Assembly: GCF_004123835.1 (NCBI RefSeq) | Contig: NZ_MZMU01000001.1 | Location: forward strand, 186,001-250,000 | Direction of reading: 5' to 3' | Origin: Rhizobium leguminosarum | GTDB lineage: Bacteria > Pseudomonadota > Alphaproteobacteria > Rhizobiales > Rhizobiaceae | DNA length: 64,000 nt | Shown here: one piece after another, positions 1-8,219 of the stretch | Numbering within the stretch: position 1 is the first letter of the stretch | Layout of the letters: each line of letters opens with the position of its first letter | Notes under the pieces: model-generated | Databases searched by the model: none | What the model was told of the DNA's origin: nothing | Seen by the model: the letters and a program-made list of their open reading frames with translations, nothing else | Program-made: the position numbers and the translations under genes

Positions 1-447
1 GACACGACGGCGACTTCGACCGCCGATCAGGCGAAGGCGGTGCTGACCGCCAATCCCGACATATCGGTGGTCTTCGCCCCCTATGACGAATTCGCCCGGG
101 GCGTGAAGCTCGCCGCCAACGACCTCGGCATATCAAACAAGCTCAAGATCTATTCGGCCGACGTCTCGACGGCCGATATCCAGGAAATCACCGAGGAAGG
201 CAGCCCTTGGGTTGCGACCGTGGCGACCAATCCGGCCGTCGTCGGCGCCGTCTCCATTCGCGCCGCAGCACTCGAAATCGCCGGGCAGACGGTTCCCCAC
301 CAAATCACCGTGAAGCCGACGCTTCTGACGCAGGAAAGCCTGCGCGCAGCCGGCGTCAAGACGATCGAGGAACTGGCAGAAAAGATCCCGGCCTTCAGCA
401 CGAGCGATGCGGCGACCGCCAGCTGGATCCCGGACAAGCTGTTCTGA
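1..447 (+). CDS. Sugar ABC transporter periplasmic binding protein, C-terminal part
   Basis: The reading frame is open from the first base, so the 5' part of the gene lies outside the window; about 148 C-terminal residues are visible. The sequence resembles the second lobe of type-1 periplasmic binding proteins (ribose/xylose class): a stretch equivalent to 'NPDISVVFAPYDEFARG' followed by 'YSADVSTADI' is typical of the region contacting the sugar and the hinge. The family captures a sugar in the periplasm and delivers it to a membrane permease. Its transporter partners must lie upstream. A strong terminator follows, so it is the last gene of its unit. The substrate cannot be told from this fragment. 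Confidence 0.8.
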   Translation, partial: DTTATSTADQAKAVLTANPDISVVFAPYDEFARGVKLAANDLGISNKLKIYSADVSTADIQEITEEGSPWVATVATNPAVVGAVSIRAAALEIAGQTVPHQITVKPTLLTQESLRAAGVKTIEELAEKIPAFSTSDAATASWIPDKLF

Positions 448-464
448 CCTCGCACTTCGATCCG

Positions 465-502
465 TCCGGCGGGAGCGTCGAGCTCCCGCCGGATCATCTT
501 TT
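465..502 (+). terminator. Rho-independent terminator after the binding-protein gene
   Basis: A perfect 12-bp stem (TCCGGCGGGAGC, 465-476, pairing with 482-493) with a 5-nt loop is followed by a run of five T at 498-502. It lies 18 bases after the stop codon and separates the upstream ABC operon from the oxidase gene at 524. Confidence 0.85.
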
Positions 503-523
503 TGAAGAATTGGAGTTCCGCCC

Positions 524-1732
524 ATGAGCCAATCCAATGTCATTTTTGCGGCCAGCCGCAACCCGACGCGCGAAGACCTCTTTGCCCGTGCCGAGGAGAT
601 CTCTGCCGACCTGTCGCGGCGCGCCGCAGACCTCGACCGCGAAGGCCGTCCGCCGCTCGCCGAGATCGTCAAATTGAAGAATGCCGGGCTACTCAATGCG
701 CTGCATCCCACGCAAATCGGCGGCGGTGGCCTCGATTGGGTCGACGGGCTGAGGCTGGTGCGCATTCTCGCCCGTGGCGAGAGCTCGATCGGCCAGCTGC
801 TCGGCTACCACTATGTCAACAGCCAGTACATCTACTGGGCGCTCGATGCCGCGCGCGCCCATGCGCTGGGCAGCGATACCGTCGCCAGGAACCTCTATTG
901 GGGTGCGGCCGTCAATCCGCGCGATCCCGGGCTGGTGCTCACCCGCCGCGGCAACGGTTATGTGCTGAACGGACGCAAGTCCTTCTCCACGGCGGCGCGG
1001 GTCTCCGACTATATCAATGCCAATGCGACGCTCGACGACAAGATCGCCGGCTTCGCCGTGCCAACCAATCGTCCGGGCTACGTCGCCAACGACGACTGGG
1101 ACAATATCGGCCAGCGCCTGTCCGACAGCGGCAGCGTCGAATTTCATGATTTCCCCGTTTACGAGGAGGATTTCGTCGGCGCACCGGCCGCACCCGACGT
1201 GGCGCCGCCGGTGCTGTCGACTTTCAATACACCGTTCATCCAACTGGTCTTCGTCAATTTCTATCTCGGCACCGCGGAAGGCGCGCTGCAGGCGGCGGCC
1301 GATTACGTCCGCAACACGACCCGGCCGTGGATCACCTCCGGTGTCGAGCGGGCGGCCGATGATCCCTATATCCTCGAACGCGTCGGCGAATTCACCGCCG
1401 CGCTGAAGGCTTCGGCGGCCCTTGCCGACAGTGCGGCAGCCGCCGTGCAGGCAAGCCTTGCCCGCGGCCGCGACGTCACCGCGCGTGAGCGCGGCGAGGC
1501 GGCGGCGGAAGCCTATGCCGCCAAGGTCCACGCCACCCATGTCTCGCTCGACGTCACCTCGCGCGTCTTCGAGCTTACGGGCGCTCGATCGACGGCCGAC
1601 AAATACCGCTTCGACCGGTTCTGGCGCAATGTCCGTACCCATACGCTGCACGACCCGGTCTTCTACAAGGCGAAGGAAGTCGGTGAATTCGTGCTGAACG
1701 ACAAGATACCGGAGGTCAGCCTCTATAGCTGA
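524..1732 (+). CDS. Acyl-CoA dehydrogenase-fold flavin oxidase, DszC/SfnB-like
   Basis: This 402-residue protein has the acyl-CoA dehydrogenase fold used by flavin-dependent monooxygenases such as DszC and by the SfnB sulfur-acquisition oxidoreductases. The C-terminal stretch with 'FWRNVRTHTLHDPV' is characteristic of that group, where it lies in the flavin/substrate region. Such enzymes use reduced flavin from a separate reductase to oxidise organosulfur or similar heteroatom compounds; no reductase gene is seen nearby. A second paralogue lies convergently at 1809-3026 and a DszA-type monooxygenase at 3349, suggesting one organosulfur-type pathway. The ATG at 524 has 'TGGAG' upstream. The actual substrate is unknown. 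Confidence 0.8.
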   Translation: MSQSNVIFAASRNPTREDLFARAEEISADLSRRAADLDREGRPPLAEIVKLKNAGLLNALHPTQIGGGGLDWVDGLRLVRILARGESSIGQLLGYHYVNSQYIYWALDAARAHALGSDTVARNLYWGAAVNPRDPGLVLTRRGNGYVLNGRKSFSTAARVSDYINANATLDDKIAGFAVPTNRPGYVANDDWDNIGQRLSDSGSVEFHDFPVYEEDFVGAPAAPDVAPPVLSTFNTPFIQLVFVNFYLGTAEGALQAAADYVRNTTRPWITSGVERAADDPYILERVGEFTAALKASAALADSAAAAVQASLARGRDVTARERGEAAAEAYAAKVHATHVSLDVTSRVFELTGARSTADKYRFDRFWRNVRTHTLHDPVFYKAKEVGEFVLNDKIPEVSLYS

Positions 1733-1755
1733 ACGGCCATCGTTCATCGAACGCA

Positions 1756-1789
1756 AAAACCCCACTGCCGGCACCGGCGGTGGGGTTTT
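1756..1789. terminator. Bidirectional terminator between convergent oxidase genes
   Basis: AAAACCCCACTGCCGG (1756-1771) pairs with CCGGCGGTGGGGTTTT (1774-1789) with one G-T wobble and a 2-nt loop. The A-run on one side and the T-run on the other let it serve both converging genes (524-1732 plus strand, 1809-3026 minus strand). Confidence 0.85.
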
Positions 1790-1808
1790 CGGTTGGAGAG
1801 GTGAGATT

Positions 1809-3026
1809 TCAGAGCGCGCCGTTCTTCGGCGGCGTTACGCCGTTCAGATGGTAGTTGCCGACGACGTGATATTTCCAACGCACGGGATCGTGCAGCGTAT
1901 GGGTGCGGGCATTGCGCCAGTGGCGGTCGAGGTTGAGGCCGGCCTGCACCGACGAGGTTCCGGCAAGCTCGAAAAGCGTGTTCGAGGCCTCAAGCGCCAC
2001 TTCGGTCGTCAGCACCTTCGCCGCAGCGACGGCCAGCGTGGCCGCGATCACCTTTTCCTCCGTCGTCTCGACCTGCGCGGCATCGACCTTGTGCCCGGCG
2101 CGCTCCACGAGAGCTGTTGCAGCTTCCAGGCGAATGGCGATCTGGCCGACCCTGGCGATCGTCAGCGGATCGTCTGAGGCACGCTCAAGGCCGCTATCCA
2201 TCCAGGGGCGCGATTTCGTCCTGACGAACTCCAGCGTTTCGGCAAAGGCCGCCCGTGCGATACCGAGATCGACGCCGGCATGGATGATCTGACCGACCGA
2301 GCCGATCGTCGTCGGCCGCTCGAAGCCCTTGTGATGGAAGACCACGGAATCGGCGCTGACATAGACATTGTCGAGGATCGTCGTGCCGCTGCCGGTAGTG
2401 CGCTGGCCAAAACCGTCCCAGTCGTCGACGATCTCGACACCTTCTGTGCCCTTCGGCACGAAGGCCATGGTCAGCCGGTCCTCCGGATCGAGCGCGAAGA
2501 TGGTGATCCAGTCGGCGAAGAGGACGCCGGTCGAATAGAATTTGCGGCCGTTGATCCGATAACCCGGACCGTCGCGGGTGATGCGCGTATTGTAGTGGCC
2601 GACCGTCTTGGTGCCGCGCTCGGATAGCGCATTGCCGAAACGATCGCCGGCCAGCACGCGACCAAAGAAATAGCGCTGCTGCTCCTCGCCGCCGTCGGTT
2701 CTGAGCGCCTCGAGGATATAGAAATGGTTCTGCGGGATCTGGCCGATCGAACCGTCCGCCTCAGACAGGATCGCGGTGATCTCGGCAAGCACGGCGTTGG
2801 AGACGTCAAGCCCGCCATATTGCGCCGGCACGGTGATCGCCAGAAGGCCGGACTGGGCGAGAAGATCGAGTTCGCTAAACGGCAGGATCCGGTCGGCGTC
2901 GCGCTCGGCTGCGCGTGCGGCAAATTGGGCCGCCAGTCTGCAGGCGGTGGCGATCGCCTCATCATCGCTGCCGATACGGTCGGCCACGGGCCGGATCTGG
3001 TCTGCTTGCCTCAGCACGGTGTTCAT
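1809..3026 (-). CDS. SfnB/DszC-family flavin-dependent oxidoreductase
   Basis: A 405-residue acyl-CoA dehydrogenase-fold protein, paralogous to the 524-1732 product. Near its C terminus it has the family stretch 'HWRNARTHTLHDPVRWKYH'. SfnB/DszC-type proteins oxidise organosulfur compounds with reduced FMN. The ATG at 3026 is chosen because TTGGAGA lies just before it; a TTG four codons upstream overlaps that ribosome-binding site and is less likely. It is divergent from the DszA-like monooxygenase at 3349 and shares the 322-base intergenic region with it, consistent with co-regulation. Substrate specificity cannot be read from the sequence. Confidence 0.8.
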   Translation of the reverse strand: MNTVLRQADQIRPVADRIGSDDEAIATACRLAAQFAARAAERDADRILPFSELDLLAQSGLLAITVPAQYGGLDVSNAVLAEITAILSEADGSIGQIPQNHFYILEALRTDGGEEQQRYFFGRVLAGDRFGNALSERGTKTVGHYNTRITRDGPGYRINGRKFYSTGVLFADWITIFALDPEDRLTMAFVPKGTEGVEIVDDWDGFGQRTTGSGTTILDNVYVSADSVVFHHKGFERPTTIGSVGQIIHAGVDLGIARAAFAETLEFVRTKSRPWMDSGLERASDDPLTIARVGQIAIRLEAATALVERAGHKVDAAQVETTEEKVIAATLAVAAAKVLTTEVALEASNTLFELAGTSSVQAGLNLDRHWRNARTHTLHDPVRWKYHVVGNYHLNGVTPPKNGAL

Positions 3027-3348
3027 CGATGTCTCCAATTCTGACGAGCCTATCGGTGAAAGAAATTAAGCGTCGAGATAAGAGCACAAATTCTATAGAT
3101 GCGATGGAAAATGAAAAGTGTTTGCTTATCAGGCTTCGACCGCGGCGATTAGTGTTGCGGTCCGACACTCGTGCGACGACGTCGCCTGGGAAGCGATAGA
3201 ATTCCTGCCCAGAACTGACGCTCCCGGTCTCGATTTGACGACGGCGACCTCCTACGTAACCGATGTCAGGTGCGTCACGGCGCCTGTTGCAGAAAGAACG
3301 CCCAATGCGGGGCAGGGCGGCCGCCTTGCCCGATCCATGAGGAAAATC
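3027..3348. other. Intergenic region between divergent monooxygenase genes
   Basis: This 322-base stretch separates the divergent genes at 3026 (minus) and 3349 (plus). Its left half (about 3056-3130) is clearly AT-richer than the surroundings, as expected for promoters. The right half remains open in the frame of the downstream gene, but that stretch does not resemble the family. A TTGACG at 3235-3240 could be a -35 element, but no convincing -10 follows. No RNA gene or repeat was seen. Confidence 0.5.
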
Positions 3349-4686
3349 ATGACCCGTTCACGGCACTTGCGCCTCGGCGCCTTCATGCGCCCCGTCAGCC
3401 TGCATACCGGCGCCTGGCGCTATCCCGGTTCTTATCCCGACGCCAATTTCAATTTCGCCCATCTGAAATCCTTCGCGCAGGCGCTGGAACGGGCGAAATT
3501 CGACGCCTTCTTCATGGCCGATCACCTTGCCGTGCTCAACATGCCGGTCGAGGCGCTCAGGCGCAGCCACACCGTGACCTCCTTCGAGCCCTTCACGCTG
3601 CTCTCGGCGCTGGCGGCGGTGACGGAGCGCATCGGCCTCGTTGCGACCGCCTCCACCACTTTCGACGAGCCCTATCACATTGCTCGTCGTTTCGCCTCGC
3701 TCGACCATATCAGCGGCGGCCGCGCCGGCTGGAACATCGTCACGACGTCCAATCCCGACGCCGCGCTCAATTTCGGCCTCGACGAACATGTGGAGCATGG
3801 CGAGCGTTATCATCGCGCCCGGGAATTCTATGATGTGGTCACCGGGCTCTGGGATAGTTTCGCCGACGATGCCTTCATCCGCGACCGAGAAAGCGGCCTG
3901 TTCTTCGATCCGGAGAAGATGCATGTGCTCGGCCACAAGGGCGAGGAACTAAGCGTGCGCGGGCCGCTCAATATCGCCCGGCCGCCGCAGGGCTGGCCCG
4001 TCATCGTCCAGGCCGGTCAGTCGGACCCCGGCCGCCAGCTTGCCGCGGAGACCGCCGAGATGGTCTTCTGTTCGCCGCGCGATCTGGCCGCCGGCAAGGC
4101 GCTTTATGCCGATATCAAGGGCCGCATGGAAGCCATCGGCCGCAACCGCGACCATCTGAAGATCCTGCCCGCTGCCTTCGTCATCGTCGGTGACAGCATC
4201 GAGGAGGCCCGCGCCAAACGCGCCACGCTCGACAGCCTGGTGCATTACGACAGCGCCATCGCTTCGCTTTCGATCGCACTCGGCCATGACGCTTCGGGCT
4301 TCGATCCCGACGCGCCGCTGCCGGCCGATATTCCCGACACCAATGCCAGCAAGACCGGCCGCGCCCAGGTGCTGAAGCTTGCCGCCGAAGAAAATCTGAC
4401 GGTGCGCCGGCTGGCGCAGCGCTACGGCGGCTATGCCGGCCTCGCCTTCGTCGGCACGCCGGCAAGTATCGCCGACGACATGGAACGCTGGCTGGACGAG
4501 GAAGGCTCGGACGGTTTCAACGTAGTTTTCCCGTACCTGCCGCAGGGTCTACTCGACGTCACCGAACGGCTGGTTCCCGAGTTGCAGCGCCGCGGCCTGT
4601 TCCGCAGCGAATACCAGGGCACGACGCTACGCGAGCATCTCGGATTGCCGCGGCCGGAGAACCGGTTTTTCGCCGCCAGTGCGTAA
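3349..4686 (+). CDS. LLM-class flavin-dependent monooxygenase, NtaA/SnaA/DszA family
   Basis: A 445-residue bacterial-luciferase-like monooxygenase. The opening 'LRLGAFMRPVSLHTGAWRYP' and the downstream 'WNIVTTSNPDAALNFG' are hallmarks of the NtaA/SnaA/DszA branch, whose members use FMNH2 to oxidise nitrilotriacetate, dibenzothiophene sulfone, alkyl sulfones and similar compounds. The frame is open upstream to 3118, but the start at 3349 fits the family N terminus and has AGGA a few bases before it. Together with two SfnB/DszC-like oxidases (524, 1809) it suggests scavenging of sulfur from an organic compound. A flavin reductase is required and is not encoded here. Start confidence is moderate. 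Confidence 0.85.
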   Translation: MTRSRHLRLGAFMRPVSLHTGAWRYPGSYPDANFNFAHLKSFAQALERAKFDAFFMADHLAVLNMPVEALRRSHTVTSFEPFTLLSALAAVTERIGLVATASTTFDEPYHIARRFASLDHISGGRAGWNIVTTSNPDAALNFGLDEHVEHGERYHRAREFYDVVTGLWDSFADDAFIRDRESGLFFDPEKMHVLGHKGEELSVRGPLNIARPPQGWPVIVQAGQSDPGRQLAAETAEMVFCSPRDLAAGKALYADIKGRMEAIGRNRDHLKILPAAFVIVGDSIEEARAKRATLDSLVHYDSAIASLSIALGHDASGFDPDAPLPADIPDTNASKTGRAQVLKLAAEENLTVRRLAQRYGGYAGLAFVGTPASIADDMERWLDEEGSDGFNVVFPYLPQGLLDVTERLVPELQRRGLFRSEYQGTTLREHLGLPRPENRFFAASA

Positions 4687-4730
4687 GACGCTATGGGCAA
4701 TCCCCGCGCGGCAAGACGATGGCGTAACCG

Positions 4731-4979
4731 TCAGAATTCGACGGTCCTGTTATCGAAGCCCAGCCGCGCGGGTTCGAATTCCCTTTCATCAGCGGAGGGA
4801 TCGCGTAATGCCTCAAACAGCGTCTTCGGCGTCCAGTTCACCTGAAATTCAGCATAGCTGACAAGGACATAGGCCGCTTCGCCGCGATCAGTGATCACCA
4901 GCGGCCGCTCGCTCGCTTCCTTCTTCGCCTTGCTCGGATTCCGGTTGAAGGCTGCGCCGGTCATGAAGGACATTTTCAT
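4731..4979 (-). CDS. Orphan type II antitoxin, Phd/YefM family
   Basis: A short protein of about 82 residues. The stretch 'NRNPSKAKKEASERPLVITDRGEAAYVLVSYAEF' in pieces matches the Phd/YefM antitoxin N-terminal DNA-binding domain: a helix, a 'PLVITDRG' strand and the conserved 'YVLVSYAEF'. Such proteins neutralise a RelE/Doc/VapC-type toxin and repress their own operon. No toxin gene follows: only 44 bases separate its end from the 3' end of the monooxygenase gene at 4686. It is therefore either an orphan or the remnant of a lost pair. The ATG at 4979 is chosen; 4988 is an alternative. Confidence 0.65.
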   Translation of the reverse strand: MKMSFMTGAAFNRNPSKAKKEASERPLVITDRGEAAYVLVSYAEFQVNWTPKTLFEALRDPSADEREFEPARLGFDNRTVEF

Positions 4980-5028
4980 CGAAACCATCCACTCTACATC
5001 AAGAGGGAATATACCCAACCTGCCGGTC

Positions 5029-6072
5029 TCAGACCATCGCCCCCACATCGAACGCATCGCTTTCGCCCGGCATCAGTTCGAGGGGCCAGATAATGTTGCG
5101 CTCGCCTCCCGGATAGAAATCTCGATAGGCCGGCATGTTGGCGAGAAGCATCCGGCCGAGCGCGACGCCGAGATCGTAGAGCGAGATGCGGAAGCAACTG
5201 AGCGAGGGCTGCAGGAACCGTGCGCGCGGTGCATCGCGGAAGCCGATCACCGCAAGGTCGCGGCCGGGCATGACGCCCGATTCCATCAGGCGGCGGTAAA
5301 GGCCGATCGCCATCAGCTCGTAGATCAGGATCACCGCCGTCGGCCGCTCTTCGAGCAGCAGCAGCTCATGGGCCGCCTGATAGCCGCCCTGTTCGCTCGA
5401 CCTGACGCGGATGACGAGCGACGGATCGAAGGCAATATCGTGCCGCTCGAGCGCCCGGCGATAGCTGTCGATAAAGAGATAGCCGAGGTTGGCCTCGCTC
5501 GATGGCGCGGTGATCGCGATCCGGCGGTGACCCAGCGCGATCAGCCGCTCGACGGCATGGTCGGCCACGCCCTCGAAATCGAGATCTATCCATGGAAAAT
5601 TGCTGGCCGAAAGGCTGCGGCCGAGCGCGACGAAGGGAATCTTCGCCCGCGACAGAAAGTCGATACGCCGGTCGACCCGCTGCGTGTCCGAGATGATCAT
5701 CGCATCGACGATGCGCCGCGCCACCATCCGCTTCAGATATTCGTGCGGGTCCTCGTCGCTCGGGCAGGGCAACATGAGGAGGTCGAGCTTGTGGCGGGCA
5801 AAGACGCTCTGCAGGCCGCTGGTGACGCCGAGGAAGAAGTTGTCGGCGTTCTCGACCGTCTCCTTGCTGGATTCGATCATCAACCCGATGACCTTCGTCT
5901 CCCCCTGTCTCAGGCTCCGCCCAGACTGGTTGGCGACATAGCCGAGTTCCTCGGCCGCCGCCAACACCCGCCGGCGGGTTTCCTGATTGACATCAGGCTT
6001 GCCGTTCAGCGCGCGGGAGACCGTGCCGATCGAGATATTCAAGTGTTCGGCAAGCTGGCGAATCCCCTTCAT
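5029..6072 (-). CDS. LacI-family transcriptional regulator
   Basis: This 347-residue protein begins with a LacI helix-turn-helix ('MKGIRQLAEHLNISIGTVSR', then 'ALNGKPDVNQETR' with the hinge helix near residues 45-60), followed by a periplasmic-binding-protein-like sugar-sensing domain. It is divergent from the sugar operon starting at 6209, and a perfect 14-bp LacI-type palindrome lies between them at 6148. It most likely represses that operon until a sugar or sugar derivative binds. The inducer is unknown. Confidence 0.9.
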   Translation of the reverse strand: MKGIRQLAEHLNISIGTVSRALNGKPDVNQETRRRVLAAAEELGYVANQSGRSLRQGETKVIGLMIESSKETVENADNFFLGVTSGLQSVFARHKLDLLMLPCPSDEDPHEYLKRMVARRIVDAMIISDTQRVDRRIDFLSRAKIPFVALGRSLSASNFPWIDLDFEGVADHAVERLIALGHRRIAITAPSSEANLGYLFIDSYRRALERHDIAFDPSLVIRVRSSEQGGYQAAHELLLLEERPTAVILIYELMAIGLYRRLMESGVMPGRDLAVIGFRDAPRARFLQPSLSCFRISLYDLGVALGRMLLANMPAYRDFYPGGERNIIWPLELMPGESDAFDVGAMV

Positions 6073-6147
6073 CGCTGACGATTTTCCTCCCGTCCGTAAT
6101 TTCCCATTTGGCGTCTATTGACACCGCAAAATGTTTTCGCCTACAGT

Positions 6148-6161
6148 CGTAAACGTTTACG
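6148..6161. promoter_or_regulatory. LacI-type operator palindrome
   Basis: CGTAAACGTTTACG is a perfect 14-bp palindrome centred on CG, the form expected for LacI/GalR-family operators. It lies 75 bases upstream of the regulator start (6072) and 47 bases upstream of the dehydrogenase start (6209), so it could control both divergent genes. Confidence 0.75.
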
Positions 6162-6208
6162 GAGTGCGTGTCACGAGGAGAGTTGACACCGTTCCCCTGG
6201 AGGAAATC

Positions 6209-7243
6209 GTGAAATTCAGTGCCATTCTGTGCGGGTGCGGAGCTATGTCCAAAGGTTGGTTGCGCGCCATCGCGTCCAACACCCTCCTGGCGGATTCCAT
6301 CACCATCGTTGGCCTCGTCGACCTGAACCGGGAGACGGCGGAAAAGCTTGCCGCGGAGTTCGGCCTTGAAGGCGCCGTCATCGGTTCGGACCTGTCCGAC
6401 GTCATCGCGGCTACGAAGGCCGACCTAGTCTTCGACATCGTCATTCCGGCTGCGCGCTACGACGTCGTTGCCACCGCACTCAAGGCCGGCTGCCATGTGC
6501 TCAGCGAAAAGCCGATGGCGGCCTCGCTTGCCAAGGGCGCTGCGCTGGTCGATCTTGCCGCCGAGACCGGCCGCATCCACGCCGTCATCCAGAACCGTCG
6601 CTTCATATCAGGCGTCAGGCGCCTGCGCCGTTTCGTCGAAAGCGGCGCGATCGGCGAACTCACCGGCATCCATTGCGACTTCTTCCTGGCGCCGCATTTC
6701 GGCGGCTTCCGCGAAGAGATGGACAACGTCCTGCTTCTCGACATGGCGATCCACACCTTCGATGCGGCGCGTTTTGTCGCCGACAGGAAGCCGCTCGCCG
6801 TCTATTGCGTCGAGCGCAATCCGAAGGGTTCATGGTATCGGCACGGCGCCTCAGCCAATGCCATCTTCGAATTTTCCGACGACATCGTCTTCACCTATCG
6901 CGGCTCCTGGTGCGCCGAGGGCGAGCGCACCAGCTGGGAAAGCCAGTGGCGCCTCATCGGCTCGAAGGGAATGCTCACCTGGAATGGGGAAGAGAGTTTC
7001 AAGGCGACCATCGCCGGTGAAGAGCCCGGCCTTTTGCGTGGGCACGCTGCCGTAAACGTTCCCGGTCCGGAACATGACGAGGAGACCCATGGTCACGCCA
7101 GCGTCATCGCCGACTTCATCGCGGCGATCGGCTCCGGCAAACGGCCCGAGACGGTCAATTCCGACAATATCCGAAGCCTTGCCATGGTCTTCGGCGCGAT
7201 CGAAAGCGCCAAGACGGGCAGGCGCGTCGAAATTTCAGCATAG
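6209..7243 (+). CDS. Gfo/Idh/MocA-family NAD(P)-dependent dehydrogenase
   Basis: A 344-residue sugar-type oxidoreductase. The Rossmann fold starts at the N terminus with 'CGCGAMSKGW' (residues 9-17 region), and the family 'EKP' motif is at residues 100-102. These enzymes oxidise sugars, inositols or their derivatives with NAD(P). The GTG at 6209 is chosen because CTGGAGGAAAT directly precedes it; the frame is open further upstream but runs into the operator. It is the first gene of an operon with an isomerase/epimerase-like protein and a complete carbohydrate ABC importer, so it probably oxidises the imported sugar. The exact substrate is unknown. Confidence 0.85.
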   Translation: MKFSAILCGCGAMSKGWLRAIASNTLLADSITIVGLVDLNRETAEKLAAEFGLEGAVIGSDLSDVIAATKADLVFDIVIPAARYDVVATALKAGCHVLSEKPMAASLAKGAALVDLAAETGRIHAVIQNRRFISGVRRLRRFVESGAIGELTGIHCDFFLAPHFGGFREEMDNVLLLDMAIHTFDAARFVADRKPLAVYCVERNPKGSWYRHGASANAIFEFSDDIVFTYRGSWCAEGERTSWESQWRLIGSKGMLTWNGEESFKATIAGEEPGLLRGHAAVNVPGPEHDEETHGHASVIADFIAAIGSGKRPETVNSDNIRSLAMVFGAIESAKTGRRVEISA

Positions 7244-7254
7244 GATGACGTGAC

Positions 7255-8157
7255 GTGAGCAACCCTGCAAAATCCATTCGTATCGGCACCATGGTCAGCG
7301 GCAACAAGGGCGATGCCGCAACCCGCATCGGCGAGATCGCCGACCTGGGCTTCGAAAGCTTCGAACCCTTCTTCTGGCAGACGACCAAGGGCCAGGATCT
7401 TGCCGAACTCGGCAAGCGCTGCCTCGATGCGATCGGCGACCGCGACATCACCATCTCGACGCTCGGCATGTTCGGCAATCCGCTGGAAGAGAGCGCGATC
7501 GACCTCGAGACGCTGCAGGGCTGGAAGGACTGCATCGACAATGCCCATCATTTCGGCGCCACCTGCGTTGCCGGCTTCACCGGCCGCATCCGCGGCAAGC
7601 CGCTGACCGACAGCCTGCCTCGCTACAAGCAGATCTGGAGCGAGCTTGCCAAGCGCGCCGCCGACAAGGGCGTCAAGATCGCCTTCGAGAATTGCGCCAT
7701 GGACGGCAACTGGGCAAGCGGCGACTGGAACATCGCCCACAATCCCGATGCCTGGGAACTGATCTTCAACGAGACGCCTGACGATAATATCGGGCTGGAA
7801 TGGGAACCGTGCCATCAGATGGTCTATCTGATCGACCCTTTGCCGCAGATCCGCAAATGGGCGCACAAGTTCTTCCACGTCCACGGCAAGGACGCGACCA
7901 TCCGCTGGGAGGTCATCAAGGAACACGGCATCTTCGGCAAGGAGAAGTTCGTCTTCATGCGCACGCCGGGCTTCGGCGACAGCAACTGGACCGACATCAT
8001 TTCCGAGCTGCGCCTTGCCGGCTGGTCGGGCTCGATCGATATCGAAGGCTGGCACGACCCGGTCTATCGCGACGCGCTTGAAATGACCGGCCAGGTCTAT
8101 GCGCTGAACCACCTCAAGCATGCCCGGGGCGGCGAATTCGTCGTCGATCCCATCTGA
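7255..8157 (+). CDS. Sugar phosphate isomerase/epimerase-like TIM-barrel protein
   Basis: A 300-residue protein of the xylose-isomerase-like TIM-barrel superfamily (AP endonuclease 2 fold). Acidic and histidine residues in 'AFENCAMDG', 'GLEWEPCHQM', 'FFHVHGKD' and 'IDIEGWHDP' lie where this family places its divalent-metal ligands. Relatives act as ketose epimerases, inosose dehydratases or 3-keto-sugar-processing enzymes. A GTG start at 7255 follows the dehydrogenase stop by 11 bases. Pairing with a Gfo/Idh/MocA dehydrogenase is common in rhizobial sugar catabolism, where the dehydrogenase makes a keto sugar for the second enzyme. That order is inferred here. Confidence 0.8.
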   Translation: MSNPAKSIRIGTMVSGNKGDAATRIGEIADLGFESFEPFFWQTTKGQDLAELGKRCLDAIGDRDITISTLGMFGNPLEESAIDLETLQGWKDCIDNAHHFGATCVAGFTGRIRGKPLTDSLPRYKQIWSELAKRAADKGVKIAFENCAMDGNWASGDWNIAHNPDAWELIFNETPDDNIGLEWEPCHQMVYLIDPLPQIRKWAHKFFHVHGKDATIRWEVIKEHGIFGKEKFVFMRTPGFGDSNWTDIISELRLAGWSGSIDIEGWHDPVYRDALEMTGQVYALNHLKHARGGEFVVDPI

Positions 8158-8163
8158 TGATAT

Positions 8164-8194
8164 CGTTTCCGGCAAGGAGGAATTGCCGGAAACG
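8164..8194 (+). other. Perfect hairpin in the leader of the binding-protein gene
   Basis: CGTTTCCGGCAA (8164-8175) pairs exactly with TTGCCGGAAACG (8183-8194) around a 7-nt loop. No T-run follows, so it is not a classic terminator. It sits just before the ribosome-binding site of the binding-protein gene and may stabilise that part of the operon mRNA, which usually needs the highest expression. Confidence 0.6.
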
Positions 8195-8219
8195 GGGATA
8201 ACCACAAAGGAGGAGAACC

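Noticed and set aside
4891..6078. Long plus-strand reading frame of 395 residues opposite the LacI gene
   Set aside because: It mirrors the codons of a clear LacI regulator on the minus strand and has no family similarity; long antisense frames are common in GC-rich DNA.
7051..7060. CGTAAACGTT, a partial match to the operator at 6148, inside the dehydrogenase gene
   Set aside because: Only the first ten bases match and the site is not symmetrical, so it is probably chance within coding sequence.
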